DNA of 64,000 nt from Tachypleus tridentatus (GCF_004210375.1 NC_134825.1:68191558-68255557); one strand, 5' to 3'. Positions 33,276 to 44,390 are shown, counted from the first letter of the stretch. A program made the numbers and translations. Notes: generated by a model from the letters alone, not told the origin.

Positions 33276-33930
33276 TACGGGCTCTCACAAAGTAAAGAAA
33301 CAAGGCAGGAAGTCTACATTATGTTTTTGAGCAACAAATTCTATCTTCCCTCCATGTCTACAGCATTTATCAACTTTAGTAAAGTCGAACTTATGATTTA
33401 TATTAATTTTAGAATTTTATAATAGATATATCAAAAACAGGTTATTTTCCAAGCAATTTTGGAAATATTGATTTCCACACGCTGTATAAAATTAATAGGA
33501 GCATAGAAAAAGCAGTTTAATTTTTTAAATAACAATGTCGCTTTTATTGAAAATTTAAATTATATGAAAAATAATGTATCCCCATATTTATCGTAAAATA
33601 ATATTATGTTATTTTGTTCAATTACAGGCAATGAAAATAAAAGCATCCGTCAAGTTCAAGATATACAAGCCACCAGTGAGATACGAACTCACGACTCCTG
33701 GTTTACAAGACCAGTGCTCTACCCCTGAGTTATGATGGCTCGTACATATTTTTTAAAAACGCATTCTTTCTCTTTAATGTTCTACAGTATATTGAATATT
33801 CGCTTGTCGTTCAGTGGATTAATTTAGAATCGTTAAAACGATCACACGTAAAAAAACATATTAAGAACATCTCTTCGACAACATTTCCAGCAGTAAGGTT
33901 TTGTACTGTTTTCTCCTCTGTTCAGATATA
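33276..33930. repeat. T block with tRNA-Thr copy h
   Basis: TGT-type T block ending in SINE-B relic, then spacer and plus-oriented U, the arrangement I take as ancestral. Confidence 0.7.
33669..33739 (-). tRNA. tRNA-Thr(TGT) copy h
   Basis: Acceptor GCCATCA/TGGTGGC intact and anticodon loop CTTGTAA. The D stem ACTC/GAGC has one A-C mismatch. The T arm GTGAG-TTCGTAT-CTCAC keeps its stem but box B reads TTCGTAT in place of TTCGAAC, which should weaken TFIIIC binding. TTTT about 30 nt downstream. Plausible but weakened. Confidence 0.65.
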
Positions 33931-34022
33931 TAACAGTTGTTTTTTGAAATTACGCATTTAGCTACACCGCTTTTTATTATTGTAAGCAAGAATACATTCG
34001 GCTGCGCTACTAGTGGAGGCAG
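33931..34022 (-). repeat. SINE-B relic
   Basis: Same old insertion as 4113-4208 (GTAAGCAAGAATACATTC). Confidence 0.55.
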
Positions 34023-34650
34023 CACACACAATAGTTCAATTCTGTTTGTTATTCTCCAAACACTGCATAAAGAAAGCATTTATTTGAATTTTATTTTTTA
34101 GATTTTTCTACACATAAATATCAACCTACCAGTTATGAAAAGAATTTTTTCAAACATTAATGAAGCATCATTGAAAATTGTGTCATACAAATATATCTGT
34201 TTACGAAGGTGGTCATCTGATCAAAAAAGTACAGCCATATATCATAAAATAAACCATCTTAAAAACTGCAAAAACAGGTGCTGATCATTTTATAGACATT
34301 TATTTGTGAGAGTCTTATGATATACATAATTTTTTCACAAATTATTTAACAAGATAATTAAAACAGAGAAACCTTAACACTTTTTTACACAACAGGGACA
34401 ACAAAGATCAATATAATATTCTTTCTTCGAATCTACTTCCTGATTTAGGAGTTACAATAGAAATAATATTTAAACTAAAGATATTGTGTTCAAGCATTAA
34501 TTTTGATTCAATATGAATACTACTATTATTTCATTGTGTTATATGCATCACCTGTACAAGAAGCCTCTTCATTATGTTAACACTTACGTAAGGTAAATAT
34601 TATTCTCTATAAATCATACATTTAAAAATGCAAGCATAAATTGTTAAAAT
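34023..34650. other. AT-rich spacer before U
   Basis: First half equals 4209-4592. After ACAAAGATCAATATAATATT it continues into sequence seen also at 44.17-44.33, 53.81-53.97 and 61.6-61.8 kb (TATGCATCACCTGTACAAG). No ORF or RNA gene seen. Confidence 0.55.
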
Positions 34651-34715
34651 CAGTAGTAGAGTGTTGGTCAAATAACCCATATGTTATGAGTTCCATCCTC
34701 GCAGTTGGATTTCGT
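34651..34715 (+). pseudogene. tRNA-Thr-like relic, plus strand
   Basis: CAGTAGTAGAGTGTTGGTCA, then AATAACCCATATG and TATGAGTTCCATCCTC: D-arm, anticodon and T-arm remnants with no pairing acceptor stem. The better-preserved copy at 53971 has anticodon loop CTAGTAA (AGT, Thr). Relic only. Confidence 0.45.
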
Positions 34716-34899
34716 ATTTTAACATTCAAACAATTAAAATTTAGTAGTGGATTCCTTCTCTCGTTTGTTTAAAAATATCGAAATCGACGAAATTGTTTAT
34801 GCGTTTAGAAGCTGTTTGAGATAATCCAATTAAATTATAGATATAATTATACTAAGGAAAAACATTCATTAATTTACTTCAACCAGTAACTAAATTTTT

Positions 34900-35560
34900 T
34901 TCCTAATTATTTTACTACTTAGTAACTGTAACTATCTCAGATTATAAATGATATCACAAAGATATCAAAATTCTATATTTACTTATTCTAGAATATTACT
35001 TTTATTACATGTGGTTATTATTTTTATAAACATATTTCTTCATTAGAAATTATCGCACCCTGATCGGAATGTCTATAAAAATAATTCATTTTCTTAGGAA
35101 TTTTACCATCGAATTTTTCCTTGCTGAACACTTTTATTTCGATGATGCGTGTGTAATACAGCGGTATGTCACCGGATTTACAACGCAAAAATCATGGGTT
35201 CGATTCCCCTCGGTGGGCTGAGCAGATAGCCTTTTGTGGCTTTGCTATACGAAAAACACACACCCGCGCGTGTGTAAGATGTCACGACGAACGCAACGAA
35301 CATGAAGCAAAGACCGATTGAAGGGGTCACCTGTTGTGGCCATTCGTAAAGCAATACACGAATATATTGTCCACCAGCCAGTCACACAAGGGACGCTTGC
35401 CGTTGCAATTTGTGTTCTTGTGAAGTAAGTAAAAAAGGTTCTCATGCCATAAATCACAAGCATAATTATGAGCTCTGAAGGTTATAAGACCTTAAGATAT
35501 AAAAAATTGAAAAGCAATAAATACAAAAACAATTGGCTAATCTTAATTTTGGTTGTATTT
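34900..35560 (+). repeat. U block, plus orientation, split by SINE-B
   Basis: Contains ATCGCACCCTGATCGGAATG, then the SINE-B at 35157, then GACGAACGCAACGAACATGA and TTGCCGTTGCAATTTGTG. Opposite orientation to the U blocks at 1-32 kb. The minus ORF 35463-35245 is not meaningful. Confidence 0.6.
35157..35267 (+). repeat. SINE-B subfamily 2 in U, 10-bp target duplication
   Basis: GCGTGTGTAA at 35147-35156 and 35268-35277. Head TACAGCGGTATGTCACCGG, box-B-like GGGTTCGATTCCCC, and a GAGCAGATAGCCTTTTGTGG body. The sister at 44834 keeps CCCCCGCTAA at its 5' end, missing here. Empty sites: 54.52, 58.99 and 62.30 kb. Confidence 0.9.
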
Positions 35561-35583
35561 ACTCTTGAAGTAGAACGCTTTCA

Positions 35584-35828
35584 GAGACGAAGCCAGATAT
35601 GAAGGCAGTGGAATCGTAATGTGAGGTTCACGGGTTCGCATTCCCTTTACAACAAACATGTTCGCCCTTTCAGCGGTCGTGCCGTTATGATGGGACAGAT
35701 CAATTCCACTCTTCATTGGTAAATGAGTAGCCAAAGAGTTGACCGTGGTTGGTGATGGCTAGTTGCCTTCCCTCTGGTCTTACACTGCTAATTTAGGTAC
35801 GCGAAATTCAAAACAAATAAACAATTTT
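35584..35828 (+). repeat. SINE-A, plus strand, at LINE-J 5' end
   Basis: Degraded head (ATATGAAGGCAGTGGAATCG), body ATGAGTAGCCAAAGAGTTG, tail ATTCAAAACAAATAAACAAT running into AATGAGATCAGGAGACC of LINE-J. The minus ORF 35543-35734 is spurious. Confidence 0.8.
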
Positions 35829-36075
35829 AAATAATGAGATCAGGAGACCTTTAGCGAGAAGAAGAGAGAGGTTTTAAAGAGCTATCGAATACAAGGAAAA
35901 GAAGAACTTCCTTCTGAGTGAGATATATACACTTATATGGGTGAAAGAGCGCTAAGAAATACTCAAATAAGTTACAGAACCTGTTTAACGTGAGGAAGCC
36001 TAAGACTTCACCTGGACGACGAAAGTGCGGGTCGCCTAACCTAGAGCGACGCTGACAACCGCTTAGTAAAAGAAC

Positions 36076-37695
36076 ATGACGTCTAAAAACCAAGACGCAT
36101 GCTCTACCAGTGGCCTGAAAAACAAGCTAAGTAAGTGTAGTTCATTAGGTGGCCAGATATCAGATTTAATTTCAAATGCAGTTAATAAAACCCCATTCAT
36201 GGCCTGATGTAATGTGGCCAAAATTATCATCTTTTGATAAAGATAAAGATATTAATATAAGGAGAAAATGAAAAGCAAGAATAAAAATTGTTAACTAACT
36301 CCAGTGAAAATTATGAAAATGAAGAAGAAAGTGGAGAAACTTCTCATACTGTGATAGTTTCCTCCACCTTTATAAATACTAAAAACAAACCAACTGGCCC
36401 AAATAACACCTTGAATGCTGATACACAACAATTAATGATATAGCCGAAATCCATTAACAAAATGAGGAACAAAACACTGAAAAACAAGGTTTTACACAAG
36501 TGCTATCAAAAACAAAAAGACGAAATTCATCACAAAATGATACTATAAAGTCCGAAAAATAACACCAAAATCTAAACAACCCCAAAGTCTTCTATAATCC
36601 AAAGTGTACCTCGCACATACAACCAACCGCAAATTGCGGTGGAAATCAGACGATGTAATCCAGTTGTGGAAATCGCCAATGACAAGCGTTTACCCAGTGG
36701 CGGTGTCCTTGTTCGTGGAAAAGGAGCTGCTGACCTCAAAAAGCTACTAAAAGAATGGCCGAAGGACGCTTTTTACACCTGGAAACATTAATATCCACCT
36801 ACCAGGTAGCATACCACAGCCCAAGGTAATCGTAATTCGTTGGGTGCACTACGCAATTAACATAGAAGACACACAACAGGCACTACAGGATCAAAATATA
36901 CCTTACAGTAAAGTCGAAAGAATAATATCCAAACAAACAAACAAACAAACTTAATAAGAGTAGACACAGAAAAAAATTACAACATTCTGGACCTAATAAA
37001 CATCGGTATTAACTCTGTGGTACCAAAATTTTCAAGTAGAGCAATTGAAAAGACCAGCAATTGTAGTTATACAATGCAACAATTGACAAAGATATGGTCA
37101 CGTATCAGCGGCACGTTTAGCAACACCGAGGTGCTGTATACATGGCGGTAAGTACCATATATTTGTCTGTAAAAAATAGTATGTAATTCCTAATTGTTGC
37201 AACTACCTAGAAACACACACAGCAAACTACAAAGTTTGCCACTTGTACAAGAAAATAAAACAGCGTATCTATGAAATAAAAACAACAAAACAAATTCCAA
37301 ACGATATAAGTAATAAAACTGCACAACAAACACACACTGCTACAAAAAGACATACAATGACAAATGCACAAAAGCTGAAGGAAAACATCACACAACAAAA
37401 ATCACAAACAAAAGAACAACAAAACTCAACGAAAACAGTAAACAATACACAACAACTTAACAAAAACACAGACAAAACAAACACCCAAGAGAACAACACT
37501 CATACAATAAAAGAGAGCACAAACGACGAAACAAGTTTAATAGTAAATGTAAATAAAACATCTTTACAGATTTCATTACACAATACACAAATTTATCCCA
37601 AACTAAAAAACTGCTTTGATCTATTCATAAGCGCTGCAAGAAAATACATACCACAACTAATTACAACAATCACTAAATGCTTACTAAAAACATAA
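36076..37695 (+). pseudogene. LINE-J ORF1 (gag-like RNA-binding protein), broken
   Basis: Starts MTSKNQDACSTSGLKNKLSK. Further frames give PQIAVEIRRCNPVVEIANDK and ADLKKLLKEWPKDAFY, then PKVIVIRWVHYAINIEDTQQ and LIRVDTEKNYNILDL, the layout of the RRM/PRE_C2HC region of Jockey-group ORF1. A zinc-knuckle stretch follows near 37070-37165 (QRYGHVSAARLATPRCCIHG, with HIFVCKK). The C-terminal part is the open frame 37243-37695, Thr/Lys/Asn/Gln-rich. The family's ORF1 binds element RNA as a nucleic-acid chaperone. A (CAAA)n run at 36930-36950 and several stops break it. Confidence 0.8.
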
Positions 37696-38793
37696 GTTCA
37701 CAATTTTAGGCTCACTTACTTCCAAGAAACACGAAAGCGTAGACATAATAATAGAAATTAGCCCTGATATTATTATTCTAAGTGAAACCCTGATTTATCA
37801 TAACAATAGATTTAAAATATGAAAATATATGGCAATTAGAAAAGATAAAACAACCATGATGTTAACAGAGGAATTATGTTATTATATAAAATCTATATGA
37901 CTTACATTAACAAAAAAATGAACCTAGAACTTCAACTGGCATGCTGCATGAAACCAGAGATTTGCGGACTTATACAACGAAACATAAACCAAATGACCAC
38001 TGGGAATGACAAATACAAAAAGATCTGCCACAAAAAAACTAGAAAATCTAAAATGCAAACAACAGAAAAGTCACCAACACGACAAACCATTAATTGAACT
38101 CATAATTAACAGATACGACCGACAATTAAACACAGACGTGATACATCTACTTAACAAAGGATTCAACTTCGTAATAACACCTAGGTACATTCCAACCTTA
38201 GAAATTAATACAAGTTTAGAAGACCTAGTCAGGAGACTTGCGATACTTTCCCCAGAAAACAAAAACAAGAAAACAACTGAAAACATCAGACAGAAAGAAG
38301 ACAACTTCAAAATTTTATTGACATACAACATCCAAACTTCCAAGACAAAAATTAAAAAATTTATATTTTCCAGAAACACCTAAAAACATCTTAAACGATT
38401 TTTCAAAGAATTTTCTCATGAAACCATCAATATAATTTCACAAAACAGAAAGCTAACAAACAATTTCACAGAACAAGACATTAATTCCATTACAAAACAA
38501 AAGCATAAAAATTCTAAAAGCAGATAAAAGAAACGCTATAGTCATAATGAATACGAATGAATGCATCCAAAAAATGAAGAATATCCTATCAGACACATAC
38601 AAATTTAAACCATTACAAACAAATGAAACAAAAAACACGCGAAATGCAACTAAACAAAATACTACCAAAATTGAAAAAAGCCAACACAATTTCAAAATCA
38701 CTTTAGTCCTAGCTACACAAGACCGACTCACGCACACCACAAATATAAGGCATCCCCAAGCCTCATAAACCAGATTGTCTATTATGACCAATA

Positions 38794-39702
38794 ATGTTCA
38801 CTTATGAATCGTTAAATTACAGTCTTAATAAATACATGGCATGGGCCTTCTCCAAACATGTAACATCAGCCAGATCATTCATCAAAGACTCTTTAAATTT
38901 GAAATCTAACCTATATCAACTTAATCATAAAGATTTAATGGCCAGTTTCAATGTTATATCCCTCTCTGTTATAGCCTTAGAACTCTATATCCAAAACCCT
39001 AATCCATCAATAGACATTCCCAGTGACCAATTAGCAACCCTCATAGAATTCACCACGATGAAGACAAACTTAATGTTCAACAACCACAACTACATCTAAA
39101 CAAGTGGTCTAAGCTTGGGCAACCCAGTATCACCAGTTCTAGCCAATATGTTTATCACACAAGTTGAAACACAAGCAATTAACATAGCAATACATTCACC
39201 ACTATACTGGTACAGATACGTAGACGACACGATTGTGGGATTCATATCTACAGAAAACACACTCAATTTTTTCAATCACATTAACTCTGTACATCCCAAC
39301 ATTAACTTCACGTGTGAACAGGAAGAAAACAATCACATATTATTTCTCAACCTTAAAATTACAAGAACCGATACACAATTTAAAACAGAAGTCCACCGAA
39401 AAATCACCCATACTGGACTATACATTCCCTAGGACTCAGCTCATGAAATGAAACAAACACTTAGCATACTAAGAAACCAAATAAACACAGCCATAAAACT
39501 ATGTTCACCAGATAAAATTAACGACGAATTAGACAACATGAAACAATACTTCATCAACATCAACAAGCTATCTCCACAATTCGAAGAAATCACGAAACCA
39601 TATACTGCGGTATATATTCCCGACATCAGCAGAGAAATAACCAACATTTGGCAAAATCTAGGAACAAAATATGACATTTCAGTTAATACCAAATTTATTT
39701 AA
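38794..39702 (+). pseudogene. Penelope-like reverse transcriptase
   Basis: Recognisable as Penelope-type RT from AFSKHVTSARSFIKDSLNLK, the motif-B region SLGNPVSPVLANMFI, the catalytic YRYVDDTIVGF (about 39214-39246), and ILFLNLKITRTD followed by HRKITHTGLYIP, the family's conserved thumb block. Related to telomerase RT; it primes on nicked DNA or chromosome ends. The stretch 39448-39702 (SILRNQINTAIKL to VNTKFI) leads to the endonuclease linker. Fossil. Confidence 0.9.
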
Positions 39703-39752
39703 AACTAGGCACAAAACTGACGTATATACTATGTAAATATTACACTGAAAAA

Positions 39753-39997
39753 CACCACACCAACATTGTTTATAAAATACAATGTGATAACTGCCACGAC
39801 TTCTGTATTGGTGAAACAAGTAGGAAAATGGAAACCAGATTCAAAGAACACAAAAAGTCACCTTCACACGTTTTCGAACACTGCAACTCAAATAAACACA
39901 ACTTAACCATACAAAACACCCAATTACTAAATAAAGAAACAAACATAAACAAACGCAGAATTAAAGAAGCCTTGCTTACACAACAACTCAAACCCTA
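39753..39997 (+). pseudogene. Penelope-like GIY-YIG endonuclease domain
   Basis: TNIVYKIQCDNCHDFCIGET gives the GIY-like strand, the C-x2-C insert known from Penelope-like elements, and the YIG-like CIGET. Then come SRKMETRFKEHKK (catalytic Arg helix), FEHCNSNKHNL with the conserved His and Asn, and KRRIKEALLTQQLKP. The domain nicks the target in the PLE life cycle. The open minus-strand ORF 39991-39770 is its shadow. Confidence 0.92.
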
Positions 39998-40150
39998 AAT
40001 AAACCAATACAAAGAAACACCTTTATACGCATATTAATAAATATAATCAAACATCTAAGCACGCCCTCTACATTCCTAAACTCAGTTAAACATCCCTCTT
40101 CAAACACATAGTCAGCTATCGGTCAGTTACCTCCTTCTTTCTTTGTGAAC

Positions 40151-40180
40151 CTGACCATCACCGAAGTAGGTCGAAACGTT
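40151..40180 (+). ncRNA. Hammerhead-like motif at PLE 3' end, copy 1
   Basis: CTGACCATCACCGAAGTAGG followed by TCGAAACG: a short ACC-loop-GGT hairpin followed by CGAAAC, at the place where Penelope-like elements are known to carry hammerhead ribozymes. The first core part reads CTGACCA rather than CTGANGA, so this copy is probably inactive. Confidence 0.4.
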
Positions 40181-40272
40181 GTTCACTCCTCTACATAAAA
40201 ATTTTTACAACCCAAACCAGCCGTTTTTACATGTATATTTTTTTCTACAAGTGGGATTTCTTGTTATCACTG

Positions 40273-40709
40273 ATTGATATCCTGCTAGATAACCATTCAA
40301 TTATAACAGAAGCAGGTATTTATTGTTCACCAACCAAATGTATTGACATAAACCTATTCCACAATATCTTTTCCCACAACCAAATACAATTGTAATAGGT
40401 GATCTGAATAGTGAATATAAAAACTTTGGACGTAAATCCACCAACACAAACGGAAGACATCTATTGCAATTCATTGATGAAAATAATATAGCCGTAATAA
40501 ACGACAGTACACCTACGCATACTACGTACGCTATAAATACAAGAGATATCTTAGACTTCTGCCTCACATTCTTTAATATCAAACAAAAGTTATTAAATTT
40601 TAATGTGAGAAAAGATGTTGACAGTGATCTTCTTCCAATATGGTGTACCTTCGATCTCGATCCCCATAAAGATGTAACCTTTAAACAAGACAAATTCAAC
40701 TACAATTAA
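40273..40709 (+). pseudogene. LINE-J endonuclease C-terminal part
   Basis: From GIYCSPTKCIDINLFHNIFS and IVIGDLNSEYKNFG through LLQFIDENNIAVINDSTPTH (open at 40464-40709) to DSDLLPIWCTFDLDPHKD. GDLN is kept, but the catalytic His of SDHLP is Leu. The 132-codon minus ORF 40699-40301 is the shadow strand. Confidence 0.85.
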
Positions 40710-41314
40710 GCTAATTGCCAAGAATATCAGAAAGAATTAGACAACATATTACCAGAAAATGTTGAGCATACAGCCAACAACAAAGTAAAAGTTGATAGTT
40801 AGAGTCAAATAATCACAGAGTACCTACCAAAACCAGCATCGGATACTGTACCATAGGAACAACATAAAACTATAAATAACGCATGGAAATCGAACAAACA
40901 ACTAATAAAACAGAAAAAAGACAATTAAATAGACAGATCATGGCAACAAGAGACAAAGAAATAAAAAACACAAATAAGCAGTATGAGAAATAAAATGAGA
41001 CCAGAAATTATATTGTTAAACGAAGAAAAATCGGATAACATTTGCTTCCAACTAAACGAAAAAAAAAACGATCCTAGAAAGTTTCGGTCGCACCTATAAA
41101 GACTCACCAAAGAAGCCACAATAAGAAAATACCCAACACTAGAATAAAATAACACATTAGTGCACACCAACAAAGAAAAAGCAGAAGCCTTCAGACAAGA
41201 ACTACAAAACACTTTCAAAACACAACGACCCAGACGTGAACACCTATTTTTACAATAGAGTAAACAATAACGTAACAAATAACACAGAATTAGAAAGCCC
41301 ATATTTTCAAAACA

Positions 41315-41450
41315 GCCCCCCCTCCGGTATGCCTGCGCATTTACGACGCCTGAAACCGGGTTTCGATATCCGCGGCGGGCAGAGCACATGTAACTCATTG
41401 TGTACCTTTGTGCGTAATTCAACACAACAACAAAACAACATTTTCCCAAT
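41315..41450 (+). repeat. SINE-B in LINE-J linker
   Basis: CCTCCGGTATGCCTGCGCAT, GGGTTTCGATATCC, GGCGGGCAGAGCACATG and an AACACAACAACAAAACAAC tail. Flanks ATATTTTC and CATTTTCC may be a worn target duplication. The ORF 41236-41523 reads through it and is not a gene. Confidence 0.8.
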
Positions 41451-41904
41451 CAATACTAACTACAATAACACCAATAACATAAATAACTATAATAATGTAA
41501 TGCTTACCAAAAATTTACATTAACAGAATCACCAGAAACTGACGGCAAACAAACAATTATCTTCAAAAAAAAGGCACTTTGAAATTATTTGATCATCTAT
41601 AAGCAATTTTTCATTATTCTTTTACTCTGGTTACTCTGGGAAGTAAGCTTATACATTCATATTTCATAAAGAAGGTATGCCAGCCAATAAACCAAACAGT
41701 TATCGACCAATCAGCCAAACTAGAGTCATTATAAAATATACTACTTAGGACAGCATATATAGTACCCAAAACCACTTCAAAGTTTATGCATAAATATTCA
41801 AATACACAAACAATAGTAGATAGATCCTACCTAGTAAAATAAAATATTTCGGTAAAATTTGGAGAAAAAGTGAACTATTATGCGAACTCGATAGGTATTG
41901 CATA

Positions 41905-42809
41905 CGAGGTCTGTTCAAAAAATACGCGGACTGTTTGAATTGCGCGGCTCCAGTTGGTTCCAGTGGAATCCGCATGCTGTCGCTAGGTTCGCACAGATCA
42001 GCTGATTACGATGCCATTTCCCGATTGCAGATATCTTCATTTGTGTATTAGCTACGCGGTTTTAAGTGAAGTGCGATTTTTTCGTTTGGCGGATTCCAGA
42101 ATGAATGACCTGAAGGAGCAACGACTTGCTGTGAAAATTTGTGTTAAACTTGGAAAATCTGCGACTAAAACTTTTGCTATGCTTAACACGGCTTACGGTG
42201 ATGTTGCTATGAAGCGTACGGCATGTTTCAAGTGGCATGAACGTTTTAAGGATGGTCGACAGTCCATTGAAGATGATGAGCGTCCTGGACGTCCTTCCAC
42301 GTCAACTGACGACCCACACGTCGACAAAATCAACACCCTGGTGCGGGCAAATCGACGTCTGACTGTTAGGGAGCTTGCTGAAGAGTTTGGGATATCAGTT
42401 GGATCTTGTTACGAGATTTTGACCGAAAAATTGAAGATGCACCGCGTTGCTGCGAAATTTGTGCCTCAGAACTCGTGCGTTTTTGGCCAAACACTCGATC
42501 ACTGTTCTCCCTCCCTCCCTACTCACCTGACCTTGCTCCTTGCAATGTTTCCTTGTTCCCCAAACTCAAAAGACCCTTGAAAGAAAGAAGATTTGAGACG
42601 ATTCCCGAGATTAAGGCAAATGCGACGAAGGAGCTGGAGGACATTACAAAAGAAGCGGACCAGGACTGTTTCAACAAGTGGAAACACCGTTGGGATAAGT
42701 GTGTGCGTTGGGGAGGAGAGTACCTTGAAGGGGTCCCAGACCTGTAACTTCTAAATAAAGTACATTTTGTTTTATGACGTCAGTCCGAGTATTTTTTGAA
42801 CAGCCCTCG
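41905..42809 (+). mobile_element. mariner, internally deleted, copy 2
   Basis: 905 bp between TA pairs 41903-41904 and 42810-42811, with clean 29-bp terminal repeats matching at 27 positions. Both repeats are better kept than in copy 1. Confidence 0.93.
42101..42747 (+). pseudogene. mariner transposase, core deleted
   Basis: Opens MNDLKEQRLAVKICVKLGKS and is free of stops through both helix-turn-helix motifs to about residue 122 (KFVPQ). The reading then shifts at the deletion junction near 42465. The downstream frame (42406-42747) gives PPYSPDLAPCNVSLFPKLKR and WDKCVRWGGEYLEGVPDL, the usual C-terminus. Missing: about 140 residues with the first two Asp of the D,D34D triad. The DNA-binding half is intact, so a short DNA-binding protein could be made (inference). 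Confidence 0.9.
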
Positions 42810-42930
42810 TATGTGATAAAGATAGTCCTAAACACCTCTCCCCGATTATTTGACAAATTAGATTATTAACATAAAATTATTTTAAAAATAAAGAAATAAT
42901 GAAAATAAATAAATAAAAATAAAATGAGTA

Positions 42931-43055
42931 TGTGTATTTTCTTATCACAAAGCCACAAGGGGCTATCTGCTTAGCCGATCAAGGGAAATCGAATCCCTGG
43001 TTTTAGCGGTTTTGTTTAAATCCGAAGACACACCGCTATACTAGCGGGGGGGGGC
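42931..43055 (-). repeat. SINE-B, minus strand
   Basis: Same insertion as 5690-5810, flanked by the AT-rich strip AAATAAATAAAAATAAAATG. Confidence 0.7.
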
Positions 43056-43320
43056 AAATATTATATATATATACATACATAATAATAATAATAAATACTA
43101 AAATAAAAACATGCCACCTATGAGCGAGACATTAGTGAAGGAACTGATAGTGCAAAATACATGGACATTACCCCGAAGGGGGTCTGAGTAAATATGGGTT
43201 ACCTAATCCTCATATAATAATTTTTAATATACTAAACATTTCACTCTAACAAAAAAAAAAAAAAAGAGGAAAAGGTCCAGTGCAACTGACCTTCCTGGGT
43301 ACACATACATATATACCCAA
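43056..43320. other. AT-rich spacer
   Basis: TATATATATACATACAT and AATAATAATAATAAATAC tracts plus a poly-A run near 43253-43265; same as 5816-6075. Nothing coding. Confidence 0.5.
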
Positions 43321-44020
43321 ACGTTCAATCCATATGCACATATAATTTCCAGCCCAAATCTAGGGGCTCTCAGAAAGTAAAGAAACAGGGTTGGAAGTAG
43401 TGTCTACATTATGTTTTCGAACAAAAAAATTCTGTTTTCCTCCATGTCTACAGCATTTATCGATTTTAATGAAGTCAAACTAGAGATTTATATTAATTCA
43501 AGAATTTTATAATAGATATATCCAGAACAGGATTATTCTTCAAGCAGTTTTGGAAATATTGATTTCCACAAGCCGTACAAAATTAATAGGAGCAGAGAAA
43601 ACTCAGCTTAATTTTTTTGAATAACAATGTCGCTTTTATTGATAATTTAAATTATATGAAAAATAATGTATCGCTATATTTATCGTAAAACATTATTATG
43701 TTATTTTGTTCAATTGCAGTTGATGAAAATAAAAGCATCCGTCAAGTTATACAAGCCACCAGTGAGGTTCGAACTCACGACTCCTGGTTTACAAGACCAG
43801 TGCTCTACCCTGAGCTATGATGGCTTGTACATAATTTTTAAAAACGCATTCTTTCTCTTTAATCTTCTACAGTTTTTGAATATTCGCTTATTGTTCAGTG
43901 AATTAATTTAGCATTGTTAAAACGATCACACGTGAAAAAAATATAATATTAAGAACATCTCTTCGACAACATTTCCAACAGTAAGGTATTGTACTGTTTT
44001 CTCCTCTGTTCAGATATATA
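43321..44020. repeat. T block with tRNA-Thr copy i
   Basis: TGT-type block with a 6-bp deletion next to the tRNA (GTCAAGTTATACAAGCC), shared with copy j only. Confidence 0.7.
43755..43824 (-). tRNA. tRNA-Thr(TGT) copy i
   Basis: Acceptor GCCATCA/TGGTGGC, D stem GCTC/GAGC, anticodon arm CTGGT-CTTGTAA-ACCAG and T arm GTGAG-TTCGAAC-CTCAC are all sound. The D loop is one base short (AGGGTA). TTTT about 25 nt downstream. Good candidate for a working gene. Confidence 0.78.
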
Positions 44021-44150
44021 ATAGTTGTTGTTTTAAATTAAGCGTAAAGCGACACCGCGGACTGTCTGTGCTCCACCCACCATGGGTATGGAAACCCGGT
44101 TTTTGTTATTGCAAGACATTCCGCTGTGCTACTAGTGGAGGCGACACATA
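44021..44150 (-). repeat. SINE-B, minus strand
   Basis: GTGGAGCACAGACAGTCCGC and GGGTTTCCATACCCATGG on the minus strand; the better-preserved version of the relic at 33931. Confidence 0.7.
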
Positions 44151-44327
44151 TAATAGTTCAATTGTGTTCAAGCATTGATTATGATTCAATATGAATACTA
44201 CTATTATTTCATTGTGTTATATGCATCACCTGTACAAGAAGCGTCTTCATTATGTTAACACTTACGTAAGGTAAATATTACTCTCTTTAAATCATATATT
44301 TAAAATGCAAGCATAAATTGTTAAAAT

Positions 44328-44390
44328 CAGTAGTAGAGTGTTGGTCAAATAACCCATATGTTATGAGTTCCATCCTCGCAGTTGGATTTC
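44328..44390 (+). pseudogene. tRNA-Thr-like relic, plus strand
   Basis: Duplicate of 34651-34715. Confidence 0.45.

Larger units (their letters stand above)
37891..40272 (+). mobile_element. Penelope-like element copy 1, nested in the LINE-J endonuclease
   Basis: About 2.38 kb between LINE-J sequence AGGAATTATGTTATTATATA and TGATATCCTGCTAGATAACC. About 66 bp of LINE-J expected between these points is not seen. Parts in order: N-terminal region (LLNKGFNFVITPRYIPTLEI, typical of the family), RT, linker, GIY-YIG endonuclease, then a 3' region with a hammerhead-like motif and the end TACAAGTGGGATTTCT. Broken in more than three places. Copy 2 at 47.55 kb is the same insertion, duplicated. Confidence 0.9.
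35829..41902 (+). mobile_element. LINE-J, plus strand, longest copy, with nested elements
   Basis: 5' UTR (35829-36075), ORF1 (36076-37695), endonuclease start (about 37700-37890), Penelope-like element (37891-40272), rest of endonuclease (40273-40710), linker (40740-41520) with SINE-B, RT finger piece (41550-41720), then a jump over the RT body to the C-terminal tail (41722-41902), where the mariner sits. Together with the RT palm at 11.7-12.3 kb this shows the full domain order of the family. Several frame breaks; dead. Confidence 0.88.

Noticed and set aside
37207-37499. Minus-strand Cys/Val/Phe-rich ORFs suggesting small secreted proteins
   Set aside because: Shadow of the open plus-strand C-terminus of LINE-J ORF1.
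37891-40272. LTR retrotransposon or retrovirus
   Set aside because: No gag, protease, integrase or RNase H signature; the RT and GIY-YIG domains are Penelope-like.
41329-41450. Genuine tRNA genes within SINE-A and SINE-B heads
   Set aside because: Box A/B-like sequence is present but the acceptor and anticodon stems do not close, and each is followed by a common SINE body.
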